Source of the DNA: MED-G105 sp039819085
GTDB taxonomy: Bacteria; Pseudomonadota; Alphaproteobacteria; Caulobacterales; Parvularculaceae
Length of the DNA stretch: 64,000 nt
Direction of reading: 5' to 3'
NCBI GenBank assembly: GCA_039819085.1
Contig: JBCBSQ010000009.1
Coordinates: 48,839-112,838, forward strand
The notes under the pieces were generated by a model. It saw only the letters and a program-made list of their open reading frames with translations, was not told the origin of the DNA and made no database searches. Positions 1-8,014 of this stretch are shown piece after piece. Position 1 is the first letter of the stretch, and the number at the start of each line of letters is the position of its first letter. Position numbers and translations under genes: made by a program.

Positions 1-347
1 AACCCGAGGATCGGCGCGCCGGCTCGCTCGGCGAACGCCCGCGCCCCGCCGCAATGATCCTGATGCGTATGGGTGATGAGGATATGGGAGACTGTCGCCT
101 CGCCGATCGCGTCGAGGAGCGCGTCGATGTGCTCGGGAAGGTCAGGACCCGGATCGATGACCGCGACGGGCCCTGCCTCCCGCCCAATAATATAAGTCCC
201 ACTGCCCGTATAGGTGAAGGGACCGGGGTTCCTGGCGATGACGCGTCGAATAAGCGGCGATAAGGCGTCTGGCCGTCCGTATTCGAACTGGACGTCCTTG
301 ACGAACGGGATTTCGGATGGGCGCGCCGCCGCCATGTCTTCAGCCAT
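1..347 (-). CDS. MBL-fold metallo-hydrolase, N-terminal part (runs off left edge)
   Basis: Only the first 115 codons lie in the window; the gene continues past position 1. The ATG at 347-345 opens a protein whose early part reads VAVIDPGP followed by HILITHTHQDHCGG. That is the metal-binding HxHxDH signature of the metallo-beta-lactamase fold, with ligands H93, H95, D97 and H98. The layout (about 60 residues, then the DPGP strand, then HTHxDH) resembles the LACTB2-like branch of these hydrolases, several of which are endoribonucleases or thioesterases, so the substrate cannot be named. The start overlaps the stop of the upstream gene in the shared string ATGGCTGA, which implies translational coupling. 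An in-frame second ATG lies four codons later. Confidence 0.85.
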   Translation of the reverse strand, partial: MAEDMAAARPSEIPFVKDVQFEYGRPDALSPLIRRVIARNPGPFTYTGSGTYIIGREAGPVAVIDPGPDLPEHIDALLDAIGEATVSHILITHTHQDHCGGARAFAERAGAPILG

Positions 348-1275
348 GAGAGGCGGGTAGGAGATCGTCGACAAAGCCGGCGAAGGCGTCGGCGAGGCCG
401 CGCATCGCCCGGAACTTTTCTCTGCCGTTAAGCGCGGCCGGCGGGCCCATGTCGGTCTTGTTGGCGTCAACGATGTAGACGCGCCCGTCTTCGCGATCGC
501 GCAGAACGTCGAGGCCGCCAAAGTCGAGCCGCATGGCGCGGGCGAAGGCGCGAATGCTCTCCTGTTCGTCGTGTGAGAGCATGGCGTCCGCCTCCACGAG
601 GTCGACGCGGTGATTGTCATTGGAAAAACGCAAATCCCGGGTGCGGCGCTTCAGGTAGACGAAAGGAATCCGTCCGCCGACGATCGGGGTGCGGATGTCG
701 ACGAAGTCGCGCCCGTCAAAGGTGTTGTCAATCAGGCGCTGATAGACGCGGTCGCTGCGTGGGGAGGTGAGGGGGCACGAGACGATCCGGCCGTCATGGG
801 TGCCGTTGTTCTCGGACTTCTCGACGGCGGGCCCGAAATGGGCGCGCGGATCAATCGTCAGGGAGTAGCCGAAGGTCTCCTCGAAGACGCGCGCGACGAC
901 GCTCTTGCGAATGTCGTGGCAGCCGACATTAAGCGCCGGCTTGTTGGTGGGAACGCCGCGCGGCGCGGTGAGGAACTCAACGTCCTCGAAATAGAAGTGG
1001 ATATCCGCCTCTTCATGGGCGTCGACGATCTTCACGTCAGCGAGCTGGCAGACGGGCCAGATCGCGTAATAGGAACGCGGCTTGCGCGGGAAAAAAGAGA
1101 TCCGCGCGCGCGGTTCGCGGCCCCTCAGGAAACGGCTCGCCCGAACGCCCTGCACGAGACCCACAAAGCTCGCGATCCGAAACGCTTCTTTGGCGAGCCC
1201 CGTCGTCAGCGGGATATGCGCGCCGGATTCCTTCAGGATCAGTTGATTGCCGGAGATTTCGAAGTCTCGGAACAT
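340..1275 (-). CDS. ATP-grasp-like hypothetical protein
   Basis: I chose the ATG at 1275 (protein beginning MFRDFEISG, 311 aa), which has a GGCGAGG stretch just upstream. A GTG at 1356 would add 27 poorly structured residues. The C-terminal third contains DFGGLDVLRDREDGRVYIVD followed by ANKTDMGPP. This looks like the metal-binding end of an ATP-grasp fold, in which an acidic residue and an Asn/Asp coordinate Mg-ATP. No signal peptide or membrane segment is visible. The stop overlaps the start of the MBL-fold gene, so the two are probably made together. The reaction is unknown, and the ATP-grasp assignment rests on one motif region. Confidence 0.7.
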   Translation of the reverse strand: MFRDFEISGNQLILKESGAHIPLTTGLAKEAFRIASFVGLVQGVRASRFLRGREPRARISFFPRKPRSYYAIWPVCQLADVKIVDAHEEADIHFYFEDVEFLTAPRGVPTNKPALNVGCHDIRKSVVARVFEETFGYSLTIDPRAHFGPAVEKSENNGTHDGRIVSCPLTSPRSDRVYQRLIDNTFDGRDFVDIRTPIVGGRIPFVYLKRRTRDLRFSNDNHRVDLVEADAMLSHDEQESIRAFARAMRLDFGGLDVLRDREDGRVYIVDANKTDMGPPAALNGREKFRAMRGLADAFAGFVDDLLPASHG

Positions 1276-1523
1276 GCCCTCGCCGGTCCTCATCTTGCCC
1301 GATCTTGCCCGGTTGCTGGCGACAGGCGCGCCGCCCCCGTTCAACGCGCCGATCACCTTCGCAACATGGCCTATCGCGCCAGATAGTCAAAATAAACTCG
1401 TCGCGATCGAGAGGCGAGCGCGAATACGCTGAAACGTGAAGTGGACAGACGATCGAACGGCCGGTCGCCCGCGCCGCCGGCGGTTAACGGTAAACGCGGC
1501 GCCAAGTTTGCGATTTCGCTGGC

Positions 1524-1856
1524 ATGTGCGCCAAACCGATACGAATTCGCCTTTTCGCCATCGCCGCTCTCGCGGTGTCGCCTGCGGCAGCCGAAACGCC
1601 GGCCGCAGGGGGCGTCGCGCTGGCGGACGCCCGTGACGGCGTGACGGACGCGGCGTTCGTCGTCGCCCCTCCAAACTATCGGTATGTGGTCGCGCGCGAG
1701 CCTGGCAGCTTTGTAGATTGCGGCGCCGGCGCGGAGGCGAAGGCGACCGATGAAAGCGGCCGCGGTGTGGCGGGGCTCGCCTGTGCGGTGACGCTGACCG
1801 AAACGATCGTCATTCCTGCCGCGTCACGCAGCGCGCGGGTCATCATTCACTACTGA
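1524..1856 (+). CDS. Small secreted protein of unknown function
   Basis: This is a 110-aa protein with a clear Sec-type leader: basic MCAKPIRIR, a hydrophobic core LFAIAALAVSP and an AAA-like cleavage region near residue 23. The mature part has two cysteines (DCGAG and GLACAV) that could form one disulfide, and a beta-rich pattern ending TETIVIPAASRSARVIIHY. It is transcribed divergently from the ATP-grasp-like gene, with about 250 bp between the two starts. I recognise no family. The leader and the coding bias make it likely to be real, but it could be lineage-specific. Confidence 0.55.
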   Translation: MCAKPIRIRLFAIAALAVSPAAAETPAAGGVALADARDGVTDAAFVVAPPNYRYVVAREPGSFVDCGAGAEAKATDESGRGVAGLACAVTLTETIVIPAASRSARVIIHY

Positions 1857-1912
1857 ATTCGCGACTGAAGCGGCGACTGCGTCGAAGCCGGCGAAACGGA
1901 TAACGCCCGGCC

Positions 1913-2350
1913 TCAGCCGTCGCGAGCGGACTCCAGTATCGAGCGCTGGCCGGTGATGTCATATCCGGCCCCCGCCGCTTCCTCGATCAAGGCGTCAATG
2001 TCAGCGCCGCCACGGGCTTTCGCCATGGCGCGGACAATGGTTGAGCGCATGCCGGACCGGCAGAATCCGAGGGTCTTGCCGCTTTGCGCCACCGCCGCGT
2101 CGAAATCGTCGAGGTGCTGCGATGTGACGCCCATGCGACCGACGGGGATCTCCACATAAGTGAGGCCCGCCGCCTTCGCTGCGGCTTCAATGTCAGCCGA
2201 TTTCGGCTGGCCTGGCTCCTCGCCGTCCGGTCGGTTGTTGATGATCAGCTGCACGCCTTCGGCTTTGAGTGTGGCGATGTCTTCCGGCGTGATCTGCGGG
2301 GCGATGAGAAAATCGTCGGCGAGCCGGGCGAACGAGGATTGATCGGTCAT
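1913..2350 (-). CDS. DUF442 / BLH-like phosphatase or sulfurtransferase
   Basis: This 145-aa protein matches the TIGR01244/DUF442 family, the stand-alone form of the phosphatase domain found in beta-lactamase-like hydrolase (Blh). It opens with the typical QITPEDIATLKAEGVQLIIN and NRPDGEEPGQP segment. The active-site loop is GFCRSGMRS, with catalytic C97 and R102. Family members are annotated as protein tyrosine phosphatase-like or sulfide-handling enzymes. The substrate is not determined here, and no rhodanese or persulfide dioxygenase partner is adjacent. It lies divergent from the VOC gene at 2503. Confidence 0.85.
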   Translation of the reverse strand: MTDQSSFARLADDFLIAPQITPEDIATLKAEGVQLIINNRPDGEEPGQPKSADIEAAAKAAGLTYVEIPVGRMGVTSQHLDDFDAAVAQSGKTLGFCRSGMRSTIVRAMAKARGGADIDALIEEAAGAGYDITGQRSILESARDG

Positions 2351-2502
2351 AGGGTCGGCTTTCTCCCTTAGGTCTTTCTGTGCGCCGCTCCCGCCAGCCA
2401 GATTGACGGCTGCGTTCGAAGGGCGGTTTCATTGCGTGAGATCAGCTAAGGTGTGCAGCGCGCGCCCGCAAGCGGCGGCCGCGTGCTCCAAGGGATAGGA
2501 CG

Positions 2503-2967
2503 ATGGCAAATCAGGACAAGTCGAGCGGCGAACGGGTTTCCGGCGCGCCGCCTTTCCATCTTGCGATTCCGGTGCGGGATCTCGGCGCGGCCGAACGGTT
2601 CTATGGAGGCCTCATTGGCTGCGCGACCGGAAGGCGCAGCGAGCACTGGATCGACTTCGACTTTTTCGGCCACCAGCTCGTCACGCATCTGTCGGACGCG
2701 CAGGCGGGCGACGCGCGCAACCACGTCGATGGGGAGGAGGTGCCGGTCCGGCATTTTGGCGTCGTGCTGGACGGCGAGCGATGGGAGACCCTGACGGCGC
2801 GTCTTGTCGAGGCCGGCGCGGCGGGCGATCTGGAGGTGATTATTCCGCCGACGCTGCGCCATGAGGGCGAGCCAGGCGAGCAAAGAGTGATGTTTGTGCG
2901 AGATCCGAGCGGCAACGCTCTGGAGTTCAAGACGCTGACGGACCCGGACGACCTATTCGCCGCGTAG
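2503..2967 (+). CDS. VOC/glyoxalase-superfamily protein
   Basis: This 154-aa protein has a single vicinal-oxygen-chelate unit made of two beta-alpha-beta-beta-beta halves. The first half starts FHLAIPVRDLGAAERFYGG. The second contains HFGVVLD and ends DPSGNALEFK. Expected metal ligands are visible at H19, H84 and E141. VOC proteins include glyoxalases, extradiol dioxygenases and antibiotic-binding proteins; the FDFFGHQLVTH segment is seen in a widespread uncharacterised dioxygenase-like group, so no substrate is assigned. It appears to be monocistronic. Confidence 0.85.
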   Translation: MANQDKSSGERVSGAPPFHLAIPVRDLGAAERFYGGLIGCATGRRSEHWIDFDFFGHQLVTHLSDAQAGDARNHVDGEEVPVRHFGVVLDGERWETLTARLVEAGAAGDLEVIIPPTLRHEGEPGEQRVMFVRDPSGNALEFKTLTDPDDLFAA

Positions 2968-3429
2968 GCGCAAGCGAACAGCCCCGACTACGCCAAGCGT
3001 CGATGGAGCGCCCGTTGCGGTTGGGCGGCCCCTACGTCAACAAAGCTGCGGCTTCTTCGACACGCCAAAGCAGGCGCCTTTTGTCAGCATAGAGCCTAAT
3101 CCCGGAGCTTGTCGCCGCCTTGAGGCTGTCGTCCAGCGTTGCTGAACGCTCGGCGCGTTCCTGGCGGTCAAGAGCAGTGAGCTGGAGCCAGGCCTTTCGG
3201 TTGTTCCCCGGCGCTTCAGATTATCCGTACACCGCAATTTTATCATTAGCCGCGGCCGAGGGCGTTATTCCTGCGGGTAAGAGCGAACCTGTCGGCGCGC
3301 CAAACTAGACGCGTCGGAGAAAAAGTATCGGGGATTTCGGGTTCGCTCCCCGGAAGGCCGGACTATGAGGCGGCCAATTCCAAGAAGACCCGGATACGAG
3401 GCAGGCTGAATAAGAGGGGGCCTGACAAA
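2968..3429. other. Intergenic region, no gene seen
   Basis: This stretch has no frame with convincing codon use or a recognisable protein on either strand, and no RNA gene that I can fold by eye. It separates the VOC gene from the 3' end of tRNA-Pro. Confidence 0.6.
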
Positions 3430-3506
3430 TGGTCGGAGTGGGGTGATTCGAACACCCGGCCCCTGCCTCCCGAAGACAGTGCTCTACCAGGCTGAGCTAC
3501 ACTCCG
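3430..3506 (-). tRNA. tRNA-Pro (anticodon CGG)
   Basis: The minus strand folds into a 77-nt cloverleaf. The acceptor stem is CGGAGTG paired with CACTCCG, followed by discriminator A and an encoded CCA. The D arm reads TAGCTCAGCCTGGTAGAGCA. The anticodon stem CTGTC/GGCAG encloses the loop TTCGGGA, giving anticodon CGG. The T loop is TTCGAAT with the stem GGGTG/CACCC. It reads proline codon CCG. Confidence 0.95.
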
Positions 3507-3644
3507 ACGAGCCGCGGGCTATAGCGAGCGGCGGGCGTGAAATCAATCGGTAAACGCGCCGCGGGCTGGCGCTTCGGCGTCGACGGCCGCGGACGGATGG
3601 CCCGTTGCGTCCGCCGGAGGAATTCGCTAGACCCGCGCCCTTCT

Positions 3645-3719
<75 letters not shown>

Positions 3720-4162
3720 TTCTTCACCTTACTTGCTCGCGCGAGGTTTGGACTTGCTCGCGCAAGGTTTGATCGCGCTGCGCTTGATCGATTGCCTTTA
3801 AGCTCAGCGTCTCTGTCGAACTGGAACAGATCGCCGGACGTGAGTGCGTCGCCCGCATCTTGCGCCAGCCGCGGGCCGGCGACTTTCAGCGAATGCAGTG
3901 TGGCGATGGCGAAGATTTCAAGATCCGATGCGACTTTCATGTGAAAAAGTAACATAATGTGCCTCAAAACTTTGATCGCCCCGTTGCAAAGGTCGATCGT
4001 TTCATCCAATCATGGGTGAGGGGTTGCATTCGGGGGTCCGGGCGTCGCTGTAGGTCGGCGCGATTTCTCCTATACGGCTGCAATTCCACCTTATGCTTGG
4101 GCGCGCAGGCACGTCTTCGCGCGCCGTTGTCTTGAAGCCGAAGGAAACCGTTAGGTGAGGCA
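3720..4162. other. Intergenic region upstream of the TonB-type operon
   Basis: No convincing gene is seen. A minus-strand open frame here reads straight through tRNA-Gln and is rejected. The region holds a 21-bp tandem duplication next to the tRNA and must contain the promoter of the DUF3450-to-TPR operon, but I cannot pick a clear -35/-10 pair. Confidence 0.5.
3731..3772. repeat. 21-bp tandem duplication
   Basis: Two adjacent 21-bp copies (3731-3751 and 3752-3772) begin acttgctcgcgc and differ at two positions. Each copy contains the palindromic or near-palindromic core CTCGCGCGAG/CTCGCGCAAG. They sit 12 bp past the 3' end of tRNA-Gln and could be part of its termination region. Confidence 0.7.
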
Positions 4163-4933
4163 ATGATGAAAAGTTTGAAGATCATGGCGTCAGCCGCGAC
4201 GCTCGGCGTCGTTTTGGGCGGGATCGCCATGGCGCAGTTTAAGCCGGCGCTGAACGAAAGCCGGCAGATCGCGAACGCCGCGAAAGCCTCCCAACAGCGC
4301 ATTGACCAGCTTGATGACGAAACGTCGTCGCTGGTGAACGATTACCGCGCGCAGCTCAAGCAGCTTGAATCGCTGCAAAGGTACAATGCGTCTCTGCAGC
4401 GGAATATCACCGCGCAAGAGGCTCAGATTGAGCGCCTGCGACAGGACATCGATAACGTATCGGGTCTTCAGCGGGCGGTTCAGCCCCTGATGGAGGACAT
4501 GTTGGCGGCGCTTGGCGAGATTGTCGACGCTGACCTGCCTTTCCTTCTGGATGATCGGCGCGGCCGGGTGGAACGTCTGAACGCGGCGATGGGCAATCCG
4601 AGCGTTTCGGCGGCGCAGCGTTACCGCCTGATTGTCGAGGCCTACCAGATTGAGAATGAATACGGCCGCACGATTGGCGCTTACGACGGCGTCATCGACG
4701 ACAATGGCGAATCCTTGTCCGGGGAGTTCCTTCGAATTGGCCGCGTCGCGCTCGTCTTCAAGACCCCTGACGATTCCGTTCTGAAGATCTACGACAAGGA
4801 CGAGCGCAGCTGGGTTGACCTGAATAAGGGGACCTACCTCGCTGACATCAAGCTCGGCCTTCGCATGGCGAAAGAACAGACCGCGCCTAGCCTCCTTCCG
4901 ATCCCCGTCAAAGCGCCCGTCACGGGCCAGTGA
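4163..4933 (+). CDS. DUF3450 protein, periplasmic coiled coil, TonB2-type locus
   Basis: This 256-aa protein has a signal peptide (MMKSLKIMASAATLGVVLGG, cleavage near GIAMA), a coiled-coil region at about residues 35-105 rich in Gln/Leu/Arg, and a globular C-terminal half with the DUF3450-type stretch MEDMLAALGEIVDADLPFL. In Vibrio a DUF3450 gene heads the TonB2 locus just before ttpC, and the same order is seen here. The role is probably as a periplasmic accessory of the motor complex. The start is one of two adjacent ATGs (4163 or 4166) behind TAGGTGAGG. It is the first gene of a seven-gene run, and its stop lies 35 bp before the next start. Confidence 0.85.
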   Translation: MMKSLKIMASAATLGVVLGGIAMAQFKPALNESRQIANAAKASQQRIDQLDDETSSLVNDYRAQLKQLESLQRYNASLQRNITAQEAQIERLRQDIDNVSGLQRAVQPLMEDMLAALGEIVDADLPFLLDDRRGRVERLNAAMGNPSVSAAQRYRLIVEAYQIENEYGRTIGAYDGVIDDNGESLSGEFLRIGRVALVFKTPDDSVLKIYDKDERSWVDLNKGTYLADIKLGLRMAKEQTAPSLLPIPVKAPVTGQ

Positions 4934-4968
4934 GCCATCCGGCGAAGTTGAATAAGGAACTGAAAGCC

Positions 4969-6336
4969 ATGAAGTTCATGAAGCTTATCGGCCTGTCCGT
5001 TGTCGCCGGGATCGCCGCGGCCGCCGCTCCGGTCGGCGGGGTCGCCCAGGCCCAGGAACAGGTCACCCTCGACCAGGTGCTGCAGGCCATCCGTCGCGAA
5101 GGCTCCGAGGTGAGCGCGGAAAACCGCCAGCGCGAACAGCGTTTCCTTGCGGATCGCAACAATCAGCGCGCGGAGCTTGCGCGGGCGCGCGGCCAGGTGG
5201 CCGCGGCCGAGGCTGAAAGCACGCGGCTTGAAGGCGCGCGCGATGCCAACGCGGAGACGATCGCCGAGCTCGACGCGGAACTCGCCGACAAGCAGGGCGA
5301 GTTCCAGGAGCTTTTCGGCGCGGCGCGGTCCGCCGCCGCTGAGCTCACCGCCGAGATTGAATCATCACAGATCAGCGCGCAGTTCCCGGGCCGCTCTTCG
5401 GAGCTTCGCGAGGTTGCGCAGACCGAGACCTTGCCGACCGAGACCCAGCTTCGGTTCTTGTGGTCGACCTACGTTCAGCAGATCGCCGAGCAGGGCAAAG
5501 TGGCCAAGTTCACCGCGCAGGTCGCCCAGGCGGATGGATCGAGCCAGGCGACCGAGATTACCCGGATCGGGCCGTTCGTGTCGTTCTCTGATCGGAAGTT
5601 CCTTACTTATGACTCAGGCCAGGGGCAGCTGGAGTTTCTTGCTCGCCAGCCGGCCGGCAACATCACCGGCATGGCCGGCGCTGTTGAACGCGCGACTGGC
5701 GGCGGGTTTACGCGCGGCGTGATCGACCCATCGCTCGGCACCCTGTTGAGCCTCGTTGTTGAAACGCCGTCCCCGCTTGAGCGCCTCGCGCAGGGCCGCC
5801 AGGTCGGCTACGCCATCGTGATCATCGCGATCCTTGGCTCGCTGCTCGGCGTCTATAAGTGGATCACGCTGTCCATGACCGCTTCAGCGGTGAAGGGTCA
5901 GGTCCGCAAGCAGCGCGCGTCGAAAGGCAACCCGCTTGGCCGCGTCATGCTCGCGTATGAAGCGGCTCAGTCGAAAGACGTCGACACCGTGGCGTTGAAG
6001 CTTGACGACGCGATCCTGAAAGAGATCCCGCGTCTCGAAGGCGGCCTGAACCTCATCAAGGTGTTCGCCGCCGTGGCGCCGCTCATGGGTCTCCTCGGCA
6101 CCGTCATCGGCATGATCAACACCTTCCAGGCGATCACGCTCTTCGGTACTGGCGATCCGCAGATTATGGCGGGCGGCATCTCTGAAGCGCTTGTCACCAC
6201 GGTGCTCGGCCTCATCGCCGCTATTCCGCTCCTGCTGCTGCACGCCTTCGCGAGCGGCGCGTCGAAGCGGGTGGCGCAGATCCTTGAGGAGCAGGCGGCG
6301 GGCATTGTCGCGGAGCATGCTGAGGGTCGGGCGTAA
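4969..6336 (+). CDS. TtpC-like MotA/TolQ/ExbB proton channel protein
   Basis: I chose the ATG at 4969 (455 aa), which has AAGGAA upstream and begins with a proper signal peptide MKFMKLIGLSVVAGIAAAAA. A GTG at 4930 would overlap the previous stop and spoil the leader. After the leader comes a long periplasmic coiled coil (about residues 45-130), a globular part, a membrane helix near 282-303 and a MotA/TolQ/ExbB domain near 330-450 with APLMGLLGTVIGMINTFQAI. This periplasmic extension on an ExbB-like core is the hallmark of TtpC, the extra component required by the Vibrio TonB2 system. It probably joins the ExbB and TonB encoded downstream. Confidence 0.88.
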   Translation: MKFMKLIGLSVVAGIAAAAAPVGGVAQAQEQVTLDQVLQAIRREGSEVSAENRQREQRFLADRNNQRAELARARGQVAAAEAESTRLEGARDANAETIAELDAELADKQGEFQELFGAARSAAAELTAEIESSQISAQFPGRSSELREVAQTETLPTETQLRFLWSTYVQQIAEQGKVAKFTAQVAQADGSSQATEITRIGPFVSFSDRKFLTYDSGQGQLEFLARQPAGNITGMAGAVERATGGGFTRGVIDPSLGTLLSLVVETPSPLERLAQGRQVGYAIVIIAILGSLLGVYKWITLSMTASAVKGQVRKQRASKGNPLGRVMLAYEAAQSKDVDTVALKLDDAILKEIPRLEGGLNLIKVFAAVAPLMGLLGTVIGMINTFQAITLFGTGDPQIMAGGISEALVTTVLGLIAAIPLLLLHAFASGASKRVAQILEEQAAGIVAEHAEGRA

Positions 6337-6372
6337 GCGCTTGTCCCTCCGGCTCTTCGGGAGACCCGACAG

Positions 6373-6909
6373 ATGCTAGAATTCTTGAACCCCCAAGTGG
6401 CTTATGACGCCCTTCGCGAATTCATTGCGGCGGGCGGGCCCGTCCTGATGGCGATCGGCGTCGTCACCTTCATCATGTGGGCGATGATCCTTGAACGTCT
6501 GATGTACTGGACGCTGGCGCATAATGGCGTCGTCAGCCGCGCCAAGCGGGCCTGGGCGGCGCGCTCGGACCGCAGCTCCTGGTACGCAACCGCCGTTCGG
6601 GAGAAGATCCTGTCCGAAGCGAAAGAACAGGCGAGCCAGTTCAACGGTCTCATTCGCGCGCTCGTGGCGGTGACGCCGCTGCTCGGGCTTCTCGGCACGG
6701 TGACCGGCATGGTCTTCGTCTTCGACGTAATGGCGGTGACGGGCTCGTCCAATGCGCGCCTGATGGCGGCGGGCATCACCCGCGCGACGATCCCGACAAT
6801 GGCGGGCCTCGTGGCCTCGTTGTCGGGCCTCATCTTCATCAACGGCTTTGAACAGTCGGTGAAAAAGGCGGTCGCGTCGCTTGGCGACGAACTGACCTTC
6901 GACGATTAA
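6373..6909 (+). CDS. exbB: ExbB-type biopolymer transport protein
   Basis: This 178-aa inner-membrane protein is shorter than classical ExbB (about 240 aa) and matches the compact ExbB2 form. Membrane helices lie near residues 22-40, 94-120 and 140-158. The channel core reads ALVAVTPLLGLLGTVTGMV, and the last helix follows TRATIPTMAGLVASLSGLI. With ExbD it would form the proton-driven motor that energises TonB. It sits between the TtpC-like gene and two exbD genes. Confidence 0.9.
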   Translation: MLEFLNPQVAYDALREFIAAGGPVLMAIGVVTFIMWAMILERLMYWTLAHNGVVSRAKRAWAARSDRSSWYATAVREKILSEAKEQASQFNGLIRALVAVTPLLGLLGTVTGMVFVFDVMAVTGSSNARLMAAGITRATIPTMAGLVASLSGLIFINGFEQSVKKAVASLGDELTFDD

Positions 6910-6925
6910 CGGAGGGACGTTGGCT

Positions 6926-7348
6926 ATGAGCATGCGCCGACGCGGCACACGCCAGGAAGAAGCGGCGGACGTTAACGTCACGCCTCTCCTCGACATCGTC
7001 TTCATTATGCTGATCTTCTTCATCGTGACGGCGACGTTTTTGCGCGAAGAAGGCATCGACGTCAGAACGCCTGAGGACACGCCTGAAGAGCCTGAGACAA
7101 CGCCGCCGCCGGCGCTTCTCTTGTCGGTACAGGAGGATGGCCTTGTCAGGGTGAACAATGTCCGCGTTATCGATCCGTTGTCGGTGACCCCCGTCGTTGA
7201 AGAATTCATGGCGCGCGAGCCGCAAGGGGTGGTGCTGGTGAACGCCGCGCCTACGGCGGAGGCCGGCGTTTCGGTGACGGTGATGGACCAGGCCTACGCC
7301 GGCAAGGCGGCGGCGGTGTCGATCGCGTTGCAGCAGGGCGCGGAGTAG
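6926..7348 (+). CDS. exbD: ExbD-type biopolymer transport protein, first copy
   Basis: The ATG at 6926 is favoured over a TTG at 6920 because GGAGGG lies 9 bp upstream, giving 140 aa. The cytoplasmic N-terminus is basic (MSMRRRGTR) and is followed by DVNVTPLLDIVFIMLIFFIV. This is the ExbD membrane helix with the proton-carrying aspartate (D23). The periplasmic domain contains a proline/glutamate-rich linker (EDTPEEPETTPPP). It pairs with the ExbB upstream. A second, distinct ExbD follows 243 bp downstream. Confidence 0.9.
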   Translation: MSMRRRGTRQEEAADVNVTPLLDIVFIMLIFFIVTATFLREEGIDVRTPEDTPEEPETTPPPALLLSVQEDGLVRVNNVRVIDPLSVTPVVEEFMAREPQGVVLVNAAPTAEAGVSVTVMDQAYAGKAAAVSIALQQGAE

Positions 7349-7482
7349 AGCGCTCGGGCGCTGCGCTCGAACGCAGTGTGTTGCGTGGCGGCGCGCTGGC
7401 CCCGGCGGGCGATCGGGTGAGAGCGCGCTGGCGAACAAACAAGCCAGGGACAGGCGGCTCGCTGGCCGCTCGCCCCGCCAAA

Positions 7483-7527
7483 GGCCAAGAAGAGAACGGC
7501 CAAGAAGAGAACGGCCAAGAAGAGCAT
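7483..7527 (+). repeat. 15-bp tandem repeat, three copies, between the two exbD genes
   Basis: Three head-to-tail copies of ggccaagaagagaac (7483-7497, 7498-7512, and 7513-7527 with a changed end) lie in the 243-bp gap between the exbD genes. The unit length is a multiple of three, but no open frame with a plausible start spans it. The gap is otherwise unexplained and is the longest within the operon. Confidence 0.85.
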
Positions 7528-7591
7528 GCCGGATGACCGGCGAGTTAAGCGGCCGATGTTCAGGGTCGCATGAAGGTAGCGGAGCCGGGTT

Positions 7592-7999
7592 ATGGCGAGA
7601 TCACGGTACGGAAGCGGCGGTGGAGACGAAGACGACGTCAATGTCACGCCGCTTCTCGACATTGTCTTCATCATGCTGATTTTCTTCATCGTCACGTCGA
7701 CGTTCGTGAAGGAGCCAGGCGTCGAGATCGAGCGGCCTGACGCGCAAACGGCGACGGAGCGCAAGCTTGCGTCCATCCTGGTCGCGATCACCGCAGAAAA
7801 CGAGATCTGGATCAATAAGGACGAGGTTGAGCTCGATGAGGTGCGTCTCGCCGTTGAGGCGCTCAAGCGTGAGAACCCGAAAGGGACGGCGGCGATCCAG
7901 GTCGATTCTCGCGCGGATACTCGGTTCCTTGTCGAGGTCGCGGATCAGATCCGCGCTGCGGGCGTTACTGATATCGCCGTTTCAACTGAAGAATCGTAG
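7592..7999 (+). CDS. exbD: ExbD-type biopolymer transport protein, second copy
   Basis: This 135-aa protein is parallel to the first ExbD. An acidic N-terminus (GGDEDD) precedes VNVTPLLDIVFIMLIFFIV with the key aspartate again at D23. The periplasmic domain (about residues 45-135) is of ExbD/TolR type. The membrane helix is nearly identical to that of the first copy, while the periplasmic parts differ strongly. The two may form a heterodimer or serve different partners. GGAG lies upstream of the ATG, and tonB starts 15 bp after the stop. Confidence 0.9.
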   Translation: MARSRYGSGGGDEDDVNVTPLLDIVFIMLIFFIVTSTFVKEPGVEIERPDAQTATERKLASILVAITAENEIWINKDEVELDEVRLAVEALKRENPKGTAAIQVDSRADTRFLVEVADQIRAAGVTDIAVSTEES

Positions 8000-8014
8000 G
8001 GTTAGGAGCGTCAC

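Noticed and set aside
610..1386. A long plus-strand open frame opposite the ATP-grasp-like gene
   Set aside because: It is the mirror frame of a better-supported minus-strand gene. High-GC codon bias makes long antisense frames here.
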